Origin: DASQGA01 sp963762085
Lineage (GTDB): Bacteria; Actinomycetota; Thermoleophilia; Gaiellales; Gaiellaceae
Assembly (NCBI GenBank): GCA_963762085.1
Contig: CAVXJD010000001.1
Location: 1 to 64,000, forward strand
DNA: 64,000 nt
Direction of reading: 5' to 3'
Part shown: positions 45,944-53,893 of the stretch, piece after piece
How positions within the stretch are numbered: position 1 is the stretch's first letter
Layout of the letters: the number at the start of each line of letters is the position of its first letter
Program-made: the position numbers and the translations under genes
The notes under the pieces: generated by a model
Database searches by the model: none
What the model saw: only the letters and a program-made list of their open reading frames with translations
Told to the model about the DNA's origin: nothing

Positions 45944-46789
45944 TTATGCGGGCTGCAAGTAGTCGAGCTCGGTGAGAAGCTTCCCGGCTTCCGATTCGAC
46001 ATCGGCAAGCTGCTCTGCGGTCAAGTCGCGTCGAAAGCGACCGACCGATTCGTCGTGGGCACCCCGAAGAGCCCGGCCGAGCGCGAGGGCGGGTACATCC
46101 AGGAAAGCCGCAAGCTCAGCGGCGACCGCGTCCGGATCGGTCACCATGCGCTCGTACCGGATCTCGTGCGCTCGCCCGCCGAGTGAGCGGGCCGCCTGGA
46201 CATACGTGCGCCACGCCCACGCAGCGCGTCGAGCATCGGACGTCGTCCGGAACTCCTCGAGACGTTCCGGTTCCACCCAGAAGCGCGGCTCTGCCCCGTA
46301 CGGAAGCCCTGCATCGTCCCCTCCCCCCCGCCCTTGGCTCAGCCAGCCGCGATCCAGGAGCGAGCACACCACGTCCCGCCCGTCGCGCACGATGTGGACG
46401 AAGCGCGCAGACGGGAAGGCGAGCGCTGCGGCTTCGGCGACGAACGCCGTCTCGGGCGTTTGCTCGACCGGACGGACACTCCCGACCAGGCCCAGGCGGC
46501 GCGCAACGGCGAGCGTCCGGCGGATTCTCGCCGCTGCGACCTCGGCCGGTAGGACGACCAGCTCGGGAATCGACGCCTTGTGTGGAGCGACCTCACCGAG
46601 ATCGACGAAACCGGGAAGGGAGCCGATCGAGCGCCCGAGGAATGTCGTTCCGGAGCGCGGCGAGCCGACCACGAAGACGAGCCGCTCGTCAAGCGGGCCG
46701 AACCGGTCTCGCAGCGCGGGTCCACCGCGACGCGCCAGCCGCCGGGCCGTGCGGAGGTGCAGAACGGCGCTCGAGAGGGTGCCCGGCAC
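45944..46789 (-). CDS. Sulfotransferase family protein
   Basis: A 281-residue PAPS-dependent sulfotransferase-like protein. The 5'-phosphosulfate loop is VFVVGSPRSGTTFLGRSIGS (about residues 38-57) and the 3'-phosphate site is FVHIVRDGRDVVCSLLDRGW (about 127-146). The central Trp-rich segment (RFWVEPERLEEFRTTSDARR, AAWAWRTYVQAA) is common in bacterial members that sulfate glycans or lipids. It is soluble or peripheral. GTG 46789. It precedes the GGDEF/HD-GYP gene on the same strand, 27 bases away. Confidence 0.88.
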   Translation of the reverse strand: MPGTLSSAVLHLRTARRLARRGGPALRDRFGPLDERLVFVVGSPRSGTTFLGRSIGSLPGFVDLGEVAPHKASIPELVVLPAEVAAARIRRTLAVARRLGLVGSVRPVEQTPETAFVAEAAALAFPSARFVHIVRDGRDVVCSLLDRGWLSQGRGGGDDAGLPYGAEPRFWVEPERLEEFRTTSDARRAAWAWRTYVQAARSLGGRAHEIRYERMVTDPDAVAAELAAFLDVPALALGRALRGAHDESVGRFRRDLTAEQLADVESEAGKLLTELDYLQPA

Positions 46790-46816
46790 CCCCCTATGGT
46801 CTCAGAGCGCCCGCCC

Positions 46817-49558
46817 TCAGGCGGTTGCGAGGAGTCGCCCGAGCCGCACGGTGTGCTCCGGAAGCGCGCCCTTTTCCAGCAGTCGCTCGAGTGCCGAGAC
46901 GCAGCGGGGGCAGAACTGGGCATCAATGCCCTCGCGGAGCTCCTGGATTGCCTCGTGAGCCGGCCTGGCTGCGCGATAAATGCGTGTGGTGAGCATCGAG
47001 TCGAGCGCGTCCGCGACGTGGATGATGCGGGCGCCGAGAGGAATCTCATCTCCGGCGAGACCGTCCGGATAGCCGGTGCCGTCCCACCGCTCGTGATGGT
47101 GCCGTATCGCCGGCACGGCATCGTTCAGGAAGCCGAGCCGGTCGATGATGCGGGCGCCTTCGTCGGCGTGGCGCTGCATGAGCGCCCACTCGGCGGCCGT
47201 CAGGCTTGCCGGTTTCAGGAGAATGGCATCCGGCACGGCCAGCTTCCCGATGTCGTGGAAGAGCGCCGCGTGGCCGAGGAGGTCGAGCTCGGGCTGCGAG
47301 AGCCGGAGCTCCCGTCCGATCGAGAGGGCGAGCTGCTGGACGCGGCGCGAGTGGCCGGCGGTATACGCGTCCCGGGCGTCCACGGTCGCGGAGAGACTCT
47401 CCATCGCTGCGGTCGAGCGTTCACGCAGGAGACGGTTCGCCTGCTCGAGCGAAGCGTTCTGGTTCCTGATCGTCTCGGCAGCCTCGCGAAGCTTGAAGGT
47501 GCTCCTCTGGGTGTGGGTCAGGTACGCAGCCATCGTCTTCCGCATCAGGAGCAGCGGCAGGACGAAGACCGCGAGGCTGTACAGACCGATCGCCTCGTAG
47601 GCCAGGGCAATGGCGCCCGCGACGGCTCCGAAGGCGACGTAGTGCGGGAGCAGCCAGGAAAACCGCTCGTTCCAGACGGCTCGCCACCGGTCGTGGCCCT
47701 CGATCGCCATGGCGCCGCTCGTCAGGCCCGTGTTGACGATGAAGTATGCGCCCCCGGCGACCAGGCCTGCGAAGGCGGTGAAGAGCGCCGCCAGCTTCCC
47801 GTTCGACCAGCCGTCGCCGATCGCGAAGACACCGGCTGCGGTCAAAGATGCGAGGCAGAGTGCGCCGATGTTGAAGAGGACGTAGTGAACAGCGGGGCGG
47901 CTCGCGCTCCAGGCCACGACTGCCATCGTCACGGCGAGCGGCAGGGCAGCGCGCGGCCCGAAGAGCGCCACGCCGGCGAGCGCACCCACGGCGCTCACAG
48001 AGATAGAGCCGCCCTCCAGCTCGAGTGCGAGAGCCTGCCCGATCCCGACGGCGACGAGCACGGCGATCAACCCAGGGATCTCGCCGAAGCCGTCCACGAT
48101 GAGGGCCAAGAGCCCAAGGGAGATGCCGGCGACGCTGACCAGCGCGACGACAGCCGCCAGCGGTGGAGAGAGAGCCATGAAGCGCGGACCGGCCGTGATG
48201 TGCCGCCGGGGCTCATCCTGGCGGCGATCGGGCTCCGGCACGATCGGCACGGCACGCGGAGCAGGAGCCGTGAACGCAGGATCCTCAGGGACCGACGCGA
48301 GCCTGGCGCTTCGCTCGGCGGGGATGAGAAGCGGCTCGGAGCTTGCTCCGAGCGCGCGGTTACGACCCTGCAGCTTGGCGCGATAGACGGCAAGGTCCGC
48401 CTGGTGGATCAGCTCGTTGACGTCGGAGCCGTCGGCCGGGTAGGTCGCGATACCGAGCGACACCGTCGCCTTGATCGGCTCGCTCGAGGTCTCGACCTCG
48501 AAGCGCGCTGCCGCCACCGCCCGCCGGATGCGCTCCGCGGTCTCCAGTGCCTGCTCTGCGCCCGTTTCGGGCAGGAGGATCGCGAACTCCTCGCCGCCGA
48601 AGCGCGCAGGCACGTCGTATTCGCGGAGCTGCATGCGGAAGATGTCCGCGACGCCCTTCAGGACTGCGTCGCCCGCCAGATGCCCGTAGGCGTTGTTGAT
48701 GTCCCGGAGGAGATCGAGGTCGGCCATGATCACAGTCATCGGGCGCTGGAAGCGCTCCGCGCGCGTCAGCTCCTCGCCGAGCTCCGAGGCGAAGTACCGG
48801 GCGTTGAAGAGACCGGTCTTCGGATCGACGCGGGCTTCCTCCTGGAGCGCCGGGACGCTGAGCGAGCGGTGGACGAGGAGGAGCGGAGCGACTGCGAACA
48901 CGATCAGCCAGGGATTGACGTCCCAGAACGCGGCCACCACGACCCCTAGGCAGGCCAGGACAGCGTCGGTTGTCAGCGATTCGAACGTGAAGATCGAGAG
49001 CGGGCTGTGCCCGCGCGCAAGGTGCAGCATGATCGCGAATCCGAGCTGATTGACGAGCACGAAGACCAGGGCCGCCAGGGCACCTGTAAGAGCCAGCGAG
49101 AGCCGCGGATCTCCGATCGGCGAGTGGTCCGAGAAGAAATGAACCGCCCCCCAGGTCGCCATGACAGCCACCGTGAAGTTCAGGATGTTGAATGTCTGGA
49201 TGTACCAGGGGTACCGGGTCTTGAGCCAGTCCGGGATGTGTGACACGAGCACGAGCAGGGCCACGAACTCGGGCGGCAGCAGGAGCGCGCCGGCGACGTA
49301 GAAGATCGCGGTCGTGTGGTAGACCTGGTTCCTCGTCGTCGTGACGACGAAGAGCTGCGCGAGGCTCGCTGCGAGGACGACCACCAGGAAGGTTCCCCAT
49401 CCGCCTGTCTGCGTGTCGAGATGAAGCACGGGCGGCACCGCGACCGCAACGGCCAGAAGGGCCACGAGGGCCATGAAGGCTTTCGCGCGCGGCGGGAAGT
49501 CATCCCGCTTGCTTTCAGGCGCGACGGGGTGCGTCGGAAGCTGAATGACTTCTTCCAT
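46817..49558 (-). CDS. Membrane GGDEF and HD-GYP protein (c-di-GMP synthesis and hydrolysis)
   Basis: A 913-residue protein with two membrane sensor modules. Residues about 28-235 are six or so helices, followed by GGDEF at about 250-410 (ADLDLLRDINNAYGHLAGDA, ARFGGEEFAILLPETG) with REYD five residues before, an intact inhibitory RxxD site. A second set of about seven helices lies at 470-650, then an HD-GYP domain (about 705-905): GHAALFHDIGKLAVPDAILL, IRHHHERWDGTGYPDGLAGD. Both enzymatic sites look active, so output may depend on the two membrane inputs. ATG 49558 directly abuts the stop of a 27-codon leader frame. Confidence 0.95.
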   Translation of the reverse strand: MEEVIQLPTHPVAPESKRDDFPPRAKAFMALVALLAVAVAVPPVLHLDTQTGGWGTFLVVVLAASLAQLFVVTTTRNQVYHTTAIFYVAGALLLPPEFVALLVLVSHIPDWLKTRYPWYIQTFNILNFTVAVMATWGAVHFFSDHSPIGDPRLSLALTGALAALVFVLVNQLGFAIMLHLARGHSPLSIFTFESLTTDAVLACLGVVVAAFWDVNPWLIVFAVAPLLLVHRSLSVPALQEEARVDPKTGLFNARYFASELGEELTRAERFQRPMTVIMADLDLLRDINNAYGHLAGDAVLKGVADIFRMQLREYDVPARFGGEEFAILLPETGAEQALETAERIRRAVAAARFEVETSSEPIKATVSLGIATYPADGSDVNELIHQADLAVYRAKLQGRNRALGASSEPLLIPAERSARLASVPEDPAFTAPAPRAVPIVPEPDRRQDEPRRHITAGPRFMALSPPLAAVVALVSVAGISLGLLALIVDGFGEIPGLIAVLVAVGIGQALALELEGGSISVSAVGALAGVALFGPRAALPLAVTMAVVAWSASRPAVHYVLFNIGALCLASLTAAGVFAIGDGWSNGKLAALFTAFAGLVAGGAYFIVNTGLTSGAMAIEGHDRWRAVWNERFSWLLPHYVAFGAVAGAIALAYEAIGLYSLAVFVLPLLLMRKTMAAYLTHTQRSTFKLREAAETIRNQNASLEQANRLLRERSTAAMESLSATVDARDAYTAGHSRRVQQLALSIGRELRLSQPELDLLGHAALFHDIGKLAVPDAILLKPASLTAAEWALMQRHADEGARIIDRLGFLNDAVPAIRHHHERWDGTGYPDGLAGDEIPLGARIIHVADALDSMLTTRIYRAARPAHEAIQELREGIDAQFCPRCVSALERLLEKGALPEHTVRLGRLLATA

Positions 49559-49642
49559 CTACGTCCTAATCGACCGATCTGCAAGCGAGTTTGAGAGCCC
49601 ATGACTCGGTCTCTCTCGATTGCAGACGCCTGCTCGTGCCAA
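49559..49642 (-). CDS. Possible 27-codon leader peptide before the GGDEF/HD-GYP gene
   Basis: TTG 49640-49642 with AAGGAGAG upstream opens a 27-codon frame whose TAG (49559-49561) touches the ATG of the GGDEF/HD-GYP gene. The TTG is in the position of the TTG start codons of both subtilases in a similar upstream module. It may be a coupled leader or the relic of a subtilase start. Confidence 0.35.
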   Translation of the reverse strand: MARAGVCNRERPSHGLSNSLADRSIRT

Positions 49643-49772
49643 CGCTCTCCTTCGCCGCGCTTCGTGCGCGGGCCGCAGTTACGCAGTTACGTGGAAGGTA
49701 CGCCCAGTGCCCGAGTGCCACGTCCCCCAATGGGGGTACCACCTTCGGATCCCCCCTTCAGGGGAGGCGAAG
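49643..49772 (-). promoter_or_regulatory. Third version of the subtilase upstream module
   Basis: Minus-strand reading gives CCCCTGAAGGGGGGATC, then CCCCCATTGGGGGACGTGG, then GGCGTACCTTCCAC, a 12-base interruption, CTGCGGC, a GCGC-ACGAA-GCGC stem, and GAAGGAGAG before TTG. Order and spacing parallel the modules at 51723 and 53745. It also has direct CAGTTACG repeats (plus strand near 49675). No TAGCTT is present. The bases 49773-49817 hold nothing recognisable. Confidence 0.45.
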
Positions 49773-49817
49773 GAGCGGCCGCCCGGCGCGACCAGGGTCG
49801 GCCGGCAAGCTCAAAGG

Positions 49818-51722
49818 CTAAGGAAGAAGCGGGTCGGCGACGTCAGTCGCCGCGTCAGGCACGGGGTCGACCGTCGGGCTCGTGGGCTCGCTCGGCGCCG
49901 GCTCGGCAGTCGCCGGAGCCTCCTCGTAGGCTTCCGGCGGAAGCTCGAGGTTCTCCTCGCCGATACCGTCCTGCGACGCACTCCAGCCGGTTCCCCAGGC
50001 TGTCCCGGTGGACGAGCCCCAAGCCGAGCCCCAGGCGCTGCCCCAAGCCGAGCCCCAGGCGCTGCCCCACGCCGAGCCCCAAGCGCTGCCCCAGGCAGTG
50101 CCCTCCAGAGTCACGAGCAGAGGATCCGAAAGCCAGTAGATCGAGCCCCAGGCGCTGCCCCAGGCCATGGAGCCCCAGGCGCTACCCCAGGCGCTGCCCC
50201 AGGCCGCACCCTCGACTGAGGTGTTCCAGCCCTGCGGATCTGCGATGACCGCCTTCACCCACGAATCGGCCTGGAACGACACTTTGCCGGCGGTGTCACG
50301 GGTAACGAACTGATTCAGGGCCGCGTTGGGGTTGATCGGGGCCGCAACGGCATTGGCCGCTGCCGCATTGACCTCGCCCGCGCCGGCCGCCATTAGATCG
50401 GTGCCGGGAGCGACCGAGCTTGCGGTCTGCATGAGGGCGCCCTTTACCTGGTCCGGCGTCCAGCCGGGATGACGTGCCAGGAGCTGGGCGGCGATGCCTG
50501 CAACGACCGGGCTCGCGAACGACGTGCCCGAGAGGCGCATGTAGCCATTCGCGACGATCGTGCTCGGGTAGAGCGTCCGAAGCTTCGCTTGAGTCGGCAC
50601 AGGCCCGAGCATGTATCGGCCGGGCGCGACAACATCGGGCCGGGAGAAACCGTCGTGTGAGCGCCCGTAAGACGAGAAGGGAGCGACGACGTCGTTGCCG
50701 GCCTCGGGGCTGTTCCCCGTATCGGTGGCGCCGACGACGATGATGAACGGGTCGTTGGCCGGCGCGTAATCCATGTCTCGTGGGCCGTCGTTGCCGGATG
50801 CCGCGACGACGACGACGCCGCCGAACCAGAGCTGCTCGAGCGCCTTGTTCAGCGGGTCGTGGACGAAGGAGCTCGGGCTCGACGCGAGGAGCGAGAAGTT
50901 GGCAACACGGATGTTGTACGCACTCTTGTTCGCGAGGATCCACTGCGAGGCAGCGATCACGTCGGAGACGAGCGACTCGTTGTTCCCGTTCGCCGTTCGG
51001 AGCGAGACGATGTCTGCGTTCGGAGCCGCTCCGGGGAGGACGCGTGAGCCGCCGGCGGCGATGCCCGCCACCATCGTCCCATGGCCGAAGTCGTCACCGG
51101 ACTCACCCGTGACGCGCGAGTCGAGATTGACCTGCGTCAGGAGGCGGTTGCCGAGGTCGCCGATGGGAGCGACGCCCGAGTCGACGATCGCGATCGTGGG
51201 CGCCTTGGGTGCGGGCGAGCCGTCCGGGCCGGTGTAGAGCCCCTCGATCTCCACGGCGCCCTGCCACTTGTTCTGGTTGAGCGGCCAGTACCAGTCGCCC
51301 TTGTAGAGCGAGCCGGACATCGGAGCGTCGAGCGTGAGGCCCGTGACCCTCTTGTCCTTCGCAAGCTTGACGACCTGGCGGCCCGTCAGGTTCGCAGCGA
51401 CGGCGTAGACGATGCCCAGGTTGCGGCGAATCTTTCCGTTCTCACCGAGCACGAGCTTGCGAGCCTTGCCGTTGCCCTCGCCCTGGACGATGACCCGGAA
51501 GCTCTTGGACGGATGACCCTTGGCATCGCTGAGGAGGCCTGGATCGACGAACGCTGCCCTGTCTCCGCTCTGCCCGCCGTCCGAACCGGAACTGGCGGTC
51601 GCCGCGATCGGAGCGGTCGTGAAGGCCAGGAGCGCAACGAGAAGTGTCGCGAAACCGCGACCTCCCTTACCCCAGAGCGCGCTCGATCGAGTCCGATCCT
51701 TCGAGCAGTCGTTGTGCCGCAA
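49818..51722 (-). CDS. Subtilisin-like serine protease (S8) with AWGS repeat tail, copy 1
   Basis: A 634-residue secreted protease. TTG 51720-51722 starts RHNDCSKDRTRSSALWGKGG, then a signal-peptide core (FATLLVALLAFTTAPIAATA). A propeptide-like domain includes FRVIVQGEGNGKARKLVLGE. The catalytic triad lies in TIAIVDSGVAPIGDLG (Asp about 181), DDFGHGTMVAGIAAGGS (His about 212) and MRLSGTSFASPVVAGIAAQL (Ser about 400). The tail has thirteen AWG(S/T) units in two blocks, then an acidic Pro-rich end (PAPSEPTSPTVDPVPDAATD). The next gene on this strand upstream is a paralogue. Substrate and the role of the tail are unknown. Confidence 0.93.
   Translation of the reverse strand: MRHNDCSKDRTRSSALWGKGGRGFATLLVALLAFTTAPIAATASSGSDGGQSGDRAAFVDPGLLSDAKGHPSKSFRVIVQGEGNGKARKLVLGENGKIRRNLGIVYAVAANLTGRQVVKLAKDKRVTGLTLDAPMSGSLYKGDWYWPLNQNKWQGAVEIEGLYTGPDGSPAPKAPTIAIVDSGVAPIGDLGNRLLTQVNLDSRVTGESGDDFGHGTMVAGIAAGGSRVLPGAAPNADIVSLRTANGNNESLVSDVIAASQWILANKSAYNIRVANFSLLASSPSSFVHDPLNKALEQLWFGGVVVVAASGNDGPRDMDYAPANDPFIIVVGATDTGNSPEAGNDVVAPFSSYGRSHDGFSRPDVVAPGRYMLGPVPTQAKLRTLYPSTIVANGYMRLSGTSFASPVVAGIAAQLLARHPGWTPDQVKGALMQTASSVAPGTDLMAAGAGEVNAAAANAVAAPINPNAALNQFVTRDTAGKVSFQADSWVKAVIADPQGWNTSVEGAAWGSAWGSAWGSMAWGSAWGSIYWLSDPLLVTLEGTAWGSAWGSAWGSAWGSAWGSAWGSAWGSSTGTAWGTGWSASQDGIGEENLELPPEAYEEAPATAEPAPSEPTSPTVDPVPDAATDVADPLLP
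49990..50210 (-). repeat. 12-bp minisatellite encoding AWGS repeats (copy 1)
   Basis: Units of the type GCCTGGGGCTCG (minus strand) encode Ala-Trp-Gly-Ser, alternating Ser codons TCG and AGC in a 24-bp higher-order unit. Two blocks (about 50143-50208 and 49992-50104) are split by a 12-residue insert. Confidence 0.85.
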
Positions 51723-51848
51723 GATTTCCTCTCCCCGTCCGGTGGACGAGCCGCAGTGGAGGTTTGTACGCCAGACCCAAGCTACGCCGGATCGGGGATC
51801 CCCACGTCCCCCTTTCCGGGGTGACGGGAGCAGGTTCCCTCGAACGAG
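51723..51848 (-). promoter_or_regulatory. Promoter/leader module of subtilase copy 1
   Basis: On the minus strand: hairpin CCCTCGTTCGAGGG, AAAGGGGGACGTGG, -10 TAGCTT, then GGGTCTG..., CCTCCACTGCGGC, a CGTCC/GGACG stem, GAGAGGAAA ribosome binding site and TTG. The copy-2 module shares the TAGCTTGSGGTCTG block, CYTCCACTGCGGC and TTGCGGCACAAC. Confidence 0.6.
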
Positions 51849-51872
51849 GGATCAGCTAAGGGTGTTTCGGGG

Positions 51873-53744
51873 TCAGTCCCGGGGGAAGATCGTGCCCCAG
51901 GCGGACCCGGTGGCCGTGCCCCAGGCGGAGCCCCAAGCGGAACCCCAGGCAGAACCCCAGGCGTAGGTGCCCCACGCCGTGCCCCAGGCGGAGCCCCAGG
52001 CCGAGCCCCAGGCGCTGCCCCAGGCAGAGCCCCAGGCCGTGCCGGTGGCTGTGGCGAGAGTCTGGTCGCCGCCCCAGAGCACCGAGCCCCAGGCCGAGCC
52101 CCAGGCGTACGAGCCCCAGGCCGAGCCCCAGGCGGAGCCCCAAGCCTGTCCGGCCGCCGACGAGCCCCAGGCGGTCGGATTCGCGATGACGGCCTTCGAC
52201 CATGCCTCGGCGTTGAAGCTCTTCTTGCCGCTCGCGTCGGTCCCGAGGTAGGCGTTCACCGCCGCGTTCGGATTGATCGGAGCAGTCACCCTGGAAGCCG
52301 AGTACGCGTCGAGCTCACCGGCGCCCGCGGCACCCTGCGGCGTTCCGGCCGCGACCGGATTTGCCGTCTGCATGAGGGCGCCCTTGACCTGGTCCGGCGT
52401 CCAGCCGGGGCGGCGCGCGAGGATCTGCGCCGCGGCGCCGGCAACGACGGGAGCGGCGAACGACGTGCCCGACAGGCGAAGGTAGCCCGGCGAGACGAGA
52501 TTGGCCGCGTAGGTCTGGCTGAGCACGGAGCCGATCGGGGCCGGCGCGATCATGTACCGGCCGGGCGCGACGATGTCGGGCCGCGCGAAGCCGTCGTAGC
52601 TCCGTCCGTACCCCGAGAAAGCTGCAACCGTGTCGTCACCGGTCGTGCTCGTGTTCTTGGTCTCCGTCGCCCCGACCACAATGATGAAAGGATCGTTCGC
52701 AGGTGCGTAGTCCATCCGCACTGGCCCGCCGACGTTGCCGGAAGCGGCCACGACGACGACTCCGTTGAACCAGAGTTGTTCGAGAGCCTGGTCGAGCGGG
52801 TCGTTCACAAAGCTCGAGGGCGATCCAGAGAGAAGCGAGAGATTGACGACGCGAATGCCGTAGGCGTCCTTGTTCGCGAGCACCCACTGCGCCCCGGCGA
52901 CCACGTCGGAGACCAGCGACTCGTTGTTCCCGTTGGCCGTGCGGACCGAGACGATGTTCGACTCGGGCGCAGCTCCGGGATAGTTGTTCGGGTAACCCGA
53001 TCCTGCACCGGCCGCAAGGCCCGCGACCATCGTGCCGTGCCCGAACTGGTCGCCCAGCGCCAGGGGATCGAGACTCGAGAGATTGACCTGCTTGACGACA
53101 CGACCGAGGAAGTCGAGCTTCGTCTTGTCGACTCCGGAGTCGATGATCGCGATTGTCGGTGTCTGTCGGTTATTGACGCCGGTCCAGAGCGAGTCGGTGC
53201 CGGTCGTCTCGGCCCAGACGTTGGCGTCCCGTGACGTGATTGCGGTTCCAACCATGCGCGAGTCACGCGTAATCGACTCCACATACGGGCTCTTGGCCAA
53301 CGCCAGGAGGCGACCACCGGTCACAGTTACCGCCGCGCCCGTGATGATCCCGAGCCGCTTGCGAATCGTTCCCTTGGCCTTGACGGCGGTCTCCAGTGCA
53401 CGTTGTGTGCTCGAGCCCTGGACGATGACTCGGAACTTGCTGCCCGGATGTGCTCTGGCGGCAGCACGAAGGGCGGGATCGACAAAGGCCACCACAGCGC
53501 TCTGAACGCCTGGGGCTTTGCCTCCCTGTGTCTCAGTTGCCGGCGCAGGCGAGCTGCTGGGCCTTTTCTCGGCGGTCGCGGCAACCGGAACGGCGGTCAG
53601 GGCGACGAGAGCGATCAGAAGGGTCGCGAAGCCGCGACCTCCTTTGCCCCAGAGCGCACTCGAGCGCGAATCGCCGCCCGAGCCTTTGCCCCAGAGGGCG
53701 CTCGATCGAGTCTGGTTCTTCTCCGAATCCAGGTTGTGCCGCAA
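51873..53744 (-). CDS. Subtilisin-like serine protease (S8) with AWGS repeat tail, copy 2
   Basis: A 623-residue secreted protease from TTG 53742-53744 (RHNLDSEKNQ...). Its N-terminal pre-signal region has the SSALWGKG unit twice (TRSSALWGKGSGG and SRSSALWGKGGRG), then FATLLIALVALTAVPVAATA. Propeptide-like stretch FRVIVQGSSTQRALETAVKA. Catalytic triad: TIAIIDSGVDKTKLDFLG (Asp about 200), GDQFGHGTMVAGLAAGAG (His about 236), LRLSGTSFAAPVVAGAAAQI (Ser about 426). The tail has sixteen AWG(S/T) units and ends AWGTIFPRD without the acidic extension of copy 1. A longer ATG/GTG start in the open frame upstream runs through the promoter module and is unlikely. Confidence 0.93.
   Translation of the reverse strand: MRHNLDSEKNQTRSSALWGKGSGGDSRSSALWGKGGRGFATLLIALVALTAVPVAATAEKRPSSSPAPATETQGGKAPGVQSAVVAFVDPALRAAARAHPGSKFRVIVQGSSTQRALETAVKAKGTIRKRLGIITGAAVTVTGGRLLALAKSPYVESITRDSRMVGTAITSRDANVWAETTGTDSLWTGVNNRQTPTIAIIDSGVDKTKLDFLGRVVKQVNLSSLDPLALGDQFGHGTMVAGLAAGAGSGYPNNYPGAAPESNIVSVRTANGNNESLVSDVVAGAQWVLANKDAYGIRVVNLSLLSGSPSSFVNDPLDQALEQLWFNGVVVVAASGNVGGPVRMDYAPANDPFIIVVGATETKNTSTTGDDTVAAFSGYGRSYDGFARPDIVAPGRYMIAPAPIGSVLSQTYAANLVSPGYLRLSGTSFAAPVVAGAAAQILARRPGWTPDQVKGALMQTANPVAAGTPQGAAGAGELDAYSASRVTAPINPNAAVNAYLGTDASGKKSFNAEAWSKAVIANPTAWGSSAAGQAWGSAWGSAWGSYAWGSAWGSVLWGGDQTLATATGTAWGSAWGSAWGSAWGSAWGTAWGTYAWGSAWGSAWGSAWGTATGSAWGTIFPRD
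51890..52170 (-). repeat. 12-bp minisatellite encoding AWGS repeats (copy 2)
   Basis: As in copy 1, AWG(S/T) units encoded by near-identical 12-base words. The first block (about 52090-52170) has the same 3 + 2 organisation with an aromatic/Met insertion as copy 1; the second block is longer and more diverged. Confidence 0.85.
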
Positions 53745-53880
53745 GAGGTAGTTCCCTTCTCCGTCGCTTCGACGGCCGCAGTGGAAGGTGTTGGCAGACC
53801 GCAAGCTAGGTCGATTGCGCGCGCTCATCGTCCCCCTTTTGCGTGAGAGGCAACACAGTTCCCCCTTCGGAGGGAGTCTC
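53745..53880 (-). promoter_or_regulatory. Promoter/leader module of subtilase copy 2, divergent from murT
   Basis: On the minus strand: CCCTCCGAAGGGGGAACTG, AAAAGGGGGACGATG, -10 TAGCTT, GCGGTCTGCC, CCTTCCACTGCGGC, a CGTC-GAAG-GACG-like stem, AGAAGGGAA and TTG. It occupies the whole gap to murT, whose -10 begins at 53881. Confidence 0.6.
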
Positions 53881-53886
53881 TAGACT
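53881..53886 (+). promoter_or_regulatory. -10 element of murT (leaderless)
   Basis: TAGACT is followed by seven bases and then GTG 53894. Confidence 0.55.
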
Positions 53887-53893
53887 TGCTTTC

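Noticed and set aside
51723..51848. A c-di-GMP (GEMM) or c-di-AMP (ydaO) riboswitch upstream of the subtilases
   Set aside because: GGGGGA-type words recall ydaO, but the other required conserved blocks and junctions of both classes are absent. The shared block is left as an unassigned module.
49990..52170. CRISPR-like regular repeats
   Set aside because: The repeats are 12-base contiguous units in frame within the subtilases, with no spacers; they are protein repeats.
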